From positions 66,897,746-66,961,745 of the forward strand of contig NC_082689.1 in assembly GCF_949987515.2 (NCBI RefSeq): DNA of 64,000 bases, written 5' to 3'. Under the pieces are notes generated by a model. That model was not told the DNA's origin, ran no database searches, and worked only from the letters and a program-made list of their open reading frames with translations. The stretch is from Delphinus delphis. Lineage: Eukaryota; Chordata; Mammalia; Artiodactyla; Delphinidae. Below, piece by piece: positions 59,704-64,000 of the stretch (the stretch's first letter is position 1; each line of letters starts with the position of its first letter). The translations under genes and the position numbers were made by a program.

Positions 59704-60900
59704 GCTGGCTCATCTAGGGCTTTGCAAACCAAGAACAGGAATTTGGTTTTATTCTCGATGTGTTGGGAGACCAGTGAAGGGTCAGAGATGTGACGTGGTC
59801 TGATTTACATATTTAAAAGATCACTCTTGGGCTTCCCTGGTGGCTCAGTGGTTAAGAATCTGCCTGCCAGTGCAGGAGACACGGGTTCAAGCCCTGCTCC
59901 AGGAAGATCCTACGTGCCGCGGAGCAACTAAGCCCGTGCGCCACAACTTCTGAGCCTGCGCTCTAGAGCCCGTGAATCACAACTGCTGAGCCCATGCGCC
60001 ACAACTACTAGAGCCTGCATGCCTAGAGCCCGTGCTCTGCACCAAGAGAAGCCACCGCAGTGAGAAGCCCGTGACCACAATGAAGAGTAGCCCCCGGTTG
60101 TCACAACTAGAGAAAATCCACGTGCAGCACTGAAGACCCAGTGCAGCCAAAAATAAATAAGTAAAAATAAATATATTAAAAAAAAAAAAGATCACTCTTG
60201 ACTACTGCAGAGAATAATACATTTTAAGGGACAAGAGCCGCAAGCGGGGAGACAAGTCAGGAGGCTGTTGGAACAGTCCAATCAAGAGCTGATAGCTTAA
60301 TTGCCAGGGTGGTAGCAGAGGAACTGGTGAAAAGTATACAGGTTCAGGATGTGTTTTAGAGCGAAAAGCCCACAAGACTTGAAAATGAATTGGAAATAGG
60401 AGATAGGCATAGAGAGGAATTAAAATATGCCTAGAATTTTTGCTTGAGTTAACAAGGTGGTTACTGTGGAGCCATTCCCAGGGTTGGGGGGGGGGACTGG
60501 GGGGACGCTTGGATGAGAATTGGGGGTAGAGAGGAGACACAAGAGTTTTGATTCTGAGATACCTATGGGACATTCAAATGGCAAAGACCATGAGATTATT
60601 GGGCATATAAGTCAGAACTCAATAAACAGGTCAGGGTTGGAGATGTGAATTTGAGAGTTATCAACTTGCAGATGGTATTTAAAGCCATGGAATTTCATGA
60701 AATTACTTGGGCCTGAGGATTGTAGAAGAGAAGAGAAGGGGGCAGACAAGGAGCCCTGGGGTGGCCTCGACACTTAGAAATCAGACAAAGAGATAAGGGC
60801 GTTGAGACTGAGGAGTGGCAGTAAAGAAGGAGGAAAACAGTAGGTTGTATTGTCACACAAAGCCAAGGGAAGAGAATCCCAAGCAGAGGGCTTGAGCAGC
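59704..60900 (+). repeat. L2 remnant split by a SINE
   Basis: 'gtctgatttacatatttaaa' then (after the SINE) 'gactactgcagagaataata', 'gggagacaagtcaggaggct' and 'ggtggcctcgacacttagaa'. A 123-codon antisense frame is incidental. It contains a G-rich run at 60480-60506. Confidence 0.75.
59829..60185 (+). mobile_element. CHR SINE (long form)
   Basis: Head gggcttccctggtggctcag to 'gcagccaaaaataaataagt' and poly(A). TSD aaaagatcactctt (59815-59828 and 60186-60199), perfect. Confidence 0.95.
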
Positions 60901-63100
60901 TGTGAAGTGTGTCCTTATTGGAATTTAGGCGCTTACTCAATGTGAGATGAGATATATAATTATCTATTAGATTTGAACACACATAGATGATTGGTGACCT
61001 TGACAAGAGAAATGTCTGTTAAGAGTCATATAATGCCTTGGGACTCCCCTTGTTGCCTTTTGTCACTGCTTATCTTTTAAAGCCACTTAGATATATTTAC
61101 TTTGATTAAATATAAGGCTCATCAAGAAAAGGGACCTTTTGTTCTTAATTGCATTCCCTCAAGCACATAGCACAATGTTATGCCCACCATTGGGACAGAT
61201 TTTTGTTTAATATAATCTCTTGTCTCATTAAACCCGGAGAGACACACTAAGAAATTGTTTTGAAGAACTGATCTCCACTTTATACTTGAAATGCGTAAGG
61301 TAGGAACCATCAAAACATTGCCAGATACTGTACTTCGAAGGACTGTCTTGTCAACACTTACCATGATGCATCTAATGTTTGATAGCCCTCTGTACTGAGA
61401 GAGGGTGGCTGTTAAATTTCTTTTTGGTCATTAGAATGTGATACTTTAAAAACTTATTGTTTTAAGACTTATAATTCCATTCTTTTATTTTGTCTTTAAT
61501 ATCAAAGCTGTATTTTTGTATAGTATTTCTCTGAATCTATGAGGATACTATATAAATAAAGCAAACAGATGAGAGCCCATTGGACTTGTAGCTTATTAAG
61601 GATGCAAGTATTGATATATCTCACATACAATTGAAAGATTTTTTTCTTTCAAACAAAGTAGAGGTATTTGAGTAGATTTCTGTTGTTTTGCTGAGCGTCT
61701 CTTTTATTCCTTTTCATTTATTTTAAGGATATTAATATTGACAGGGATGGAGTGATGATTACAGTGGACACATGATTTTGAAGTGCTTTGCAGATCAAGT
61801 GATAAAAAAATCAATCAGTAGTGGTAGCAGGATACCATTCAAATGGTAATTTGAATTCTCTGTTAAAATTAAGTTTGGCTATTTTAAAGATCAGTTATTG
61901 CATAACGTGGAAATCGTACCTTAATTTTCGTTATGAACGTTGAATATAATATTGAGATAATTTTCATGAATAAAACAACGCTTTACCTAAATGATAATTT
62001 ACTGTGGCTTGTTATTTTTAGGGCTTGATTAGTGAATTTTTGTGTTGACACAGAAAAGTTTTCTATCTCAAATATCTTTTCCGTATAACCTTCTCTCCAC
62101 CACCCTTGTGTAAAATTTGTTGCTGTAACTGTTGAAGGTAGTGGCCTCTGAGGAGCTTATGTGGAAATCCCTTGAGCAGGAAACTGGCCCAAACATCATT
62201 CCCATTTAAAAGGGTGGGGGGACTTCAATGGCAGTTACTGCATTTTTAATATATTAATGAAAACTAGCGTTCGTCTAAGCCGTAAACTACAGTTGTTATT
62301 GCATGTTGATGTATTACTCTGCTTTACCAGAATTTCCTATGCTTAGATTATGTTAAAAGCTTTGATTATTTTCACTGTACTTTTGGCTTTGGGGGACATT
62401 TAATTTAATTTTGTTATCGTTTCCAAGCATCTCAACTAAGAAATGTAAAAAATTGGGAGAGATGTGAGTAGGTAAAAGGTATTTTAAAGCTTTTGCTGGT
62501 GAGTAAGAGATCAAGTAAGTTAACAAAGTCTTAAATCTACTTAGGATTCAGGCCAAATCCAGGCCTCTGCCTGGTATTCTTTTCACTAGACTATACCATG
62601 TAGTGAGCAAACTTTGACTGGATAGACACATCCCTGAATTTAATGTAAATGGATCGCAGTCGGGAACCAACATATAAATGATCCTACAGGCTCTTCCTCC
62701 TGAATACTACTATTCTTTCAAGAACTGAGTCCCTTTTTTCTTTGAAGTTACCTTAATACCTGCCTTCCCATCCCCAAAGAGCTCATTTTAGCTTGCTCTC
62801 ATTGCTCTGAGTCTTCAAGGTTACCCATCTGTTTTATGACACTTCGTTTTTTTGCTTTGTATATGTTGTTTAATTACTTACATATTGCATCTTCCCTGTT
62901 GGATTTCTAATTCACTGTGGAAGGATCTTGGTTTGATTCCCAATATGCTTTCCAATTTTCAGGACCAAAGGTGACAAATGCTTTATTATAATAATAGAGA
63001 ACACTAAGATGTTCTTAATAGAAGTTCCATGTAAGTAATATTTCAGCAAATGCTTTGTTCTGCTTTCCTTTTTTTTAAGTTGGTTTACCTTTAGTAATTT
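60901..63100. other. Unassigned AT-rich stretch
   Basis: 61110-61180 ('caagcacatagcacaatgtt') and 62540-62600 look like MIR/L2 traces. No gene recognised. Confidence 0.4.
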
Positions 63101-63114
63101 AAGATGGGTTTTTG

Positions 63115-63460
63115 GGGCTTCCCTAGTGGCACAGTGGTTAAGAACCCGCTTGCCAATGCAGGGGACACGGGTTTGAGCCCTGGTCCGGGAAGATCCCACA
63201 TGCCGCGGAGCAACTAAGCCCGTGCGCCACAACTACTGAGCCTGAGCTCTAGAGCCCACGAACCACAACTACTGAGCCCGTGTGCCACAACTACTCTAGG
63301 CCCGTGTGCCTAGAGCCTGTGCTCCGCAACAAGGGAAGCCACCACAGTGAGAAGCCTGCGTGCAATGAAGAGTAGCCCCCACTCGCCACAACTAGAGAAA
63401 GCCCGCGCACAGCAACGAAGACCCAAATGCAGCCATAAATAAATAAATAAATAAACTTAT
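63115..63460 (+). mobile_element. CHR SINE (long form)
   Basis: Head gggcttccctagtggcacag to 'gcagccataaataaataaat'. Near-perfect TSD aagatgggtttt/aagatggatttt. Confidence 0.95.
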
Positions 63461-63473
63461 AAGATGGATTTTC

Positions 63474-64000
63474 ATCATAAGACTCAAAGTACCTTAGGAA
63501 ATAAGACAGTCATACATATAAGCACATTAAAACTGTTAGAGTTCATTGCGGTGTGCAATAGACAGGGATAATGTACCAAGGAATTGTGATTCAATATGAA
63601 CCTCGAAGGATAGGTAATATAGGTAAAGGCAGAGAGAATGGGAAGGGCATTCAAACGGTGACTCGGGGGAGCAAAACTTGGAGATGGAAAGGTGCCTTCA
63701 GTGATGAAAGCAGGAGATGAGGAGGTGATGGTAGCAGCAGGAGGTGCCTATCAGACCTTCTATGGTACCACTTCTCTTGAAAGCCAAGTCCATTTTGTGG
63801 GCAAGGTTGTTCTTGATGCTTTACCTACCTGCGCATGGTGGCTGGGCTTGTCTTCTGACCTTCCTTGTGAAACTCTTCTAAAGCCCTAAGGTTCCCAGTT
63901 ATTCCTTGCTAGTAAGTCCAGTGTATAGTTTTCAACACTCATCTTCTTAAAAATAAAACATAATCAGTTTCTAAAACCTGACACAGCTAATTCTGAGTAC
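63474..64000. other. Unassigned stretch, L2-like at about 63590-63700
   Basis: 'aaaggcagagagaatgggaa' then 'gggcattcaaacggtgactc' resembles L2. A 65-codon frame at 63692-63889 is not recognised. Confidence 0.4.

Noticed and set aside
60202..60573. A 123-codon minus-strand frame
   Set aside because: It overlaps an L2 remnant and has low-complexity composition with no domain.
1..64000. Frames of 60-130 codons with repeated peptides such as MVESPPADAGDTGSCPG or HCATREA
   Set aside because: They are readings of CHR SINEs in different frames and recur wherever a SINE occurs.

Overview
This is mammalian nuclear DNA, almost certainly from a cetacean. The main evidence is about 21 tRNA-derived SINEs of the CHR type (head 'cttccctggtgg', body ending 'gagaggcccgcg' plus a poly(A) tract), several with long near-perfect target-site duplications (TSDs). 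There is also a full-length LINE-1 with a cetartiodactyl-style 5' UTR, and I saw no ruminant Bov-B or Bov-tA signature. The sequence is AT-rich and looks intergenic or intronic. I found no spliced protein-coding gene, no CpG-island promoter, no CRISPR array and no genuine tRNA or rRNA gene. Most short reading frames are readings through SINEs or old LINEs.

The one coding-scale object is at 53.8-55.5 kb on the minus strand. It is an intronless retrocopy of HPRT1 (hypoxanthine-guanine phosphoribosyltransferase) that keeps an uninterrupted 218-codon frame. It is flanked by a 19-bp TSD with one mismatch and has a poly(A) remnant. It sits antisense inside ORF2 of an L1 at 51.3-58.8 kb, and a CHR SINE later landed in its 3' UTR. 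The nesting gives a clear order: L1, then HPRT1 retrocopy, then SINE. Loss of CpG sites in the former 5' UTR also produced an upstream in-frame ATG that would add a 28-residue hydrophobic leader.

Layout. 0-8 kb: CHR SINEs, MIR-like remnants, an L1 3' scrap and two local tandem duplications (30-bp and 54-bp units). 8-11.4 kb: eroded plus-strand L1/HAL1-type sequence. 11.4-18 kb: minus-strand L1 pieces with nested L1 and SINE insertions. 18-26 kb: mostly unique AT-rich sequence with a C-rich quadruplex-capable tract, a hairpin and a diverged dispersed duplication. 26-33 kb: dense SINEs, including a SINE-in-SINE with a tandemly duplicated head. 33-51 kb: MIR, L2, L1 and MER5A remnants, a pair of tandem hairpins and an 81-bp dispersed duplication. 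51-59 kb: the L1/HPRT1/SINE nest. 59-64 kb: MER5A, L2 and two more SINEs.

The L1 is inactive: ORF1 has stops and a shift, and ORF2 has stops, a reverse-transcriptase deletion and a changed catalytic aspartate. Whether the HPRT1 retrocopy is expressed cannot be told from the sequence. Family names and comparisons to human or artiodactyl sequences are from memory; no alignment was run.
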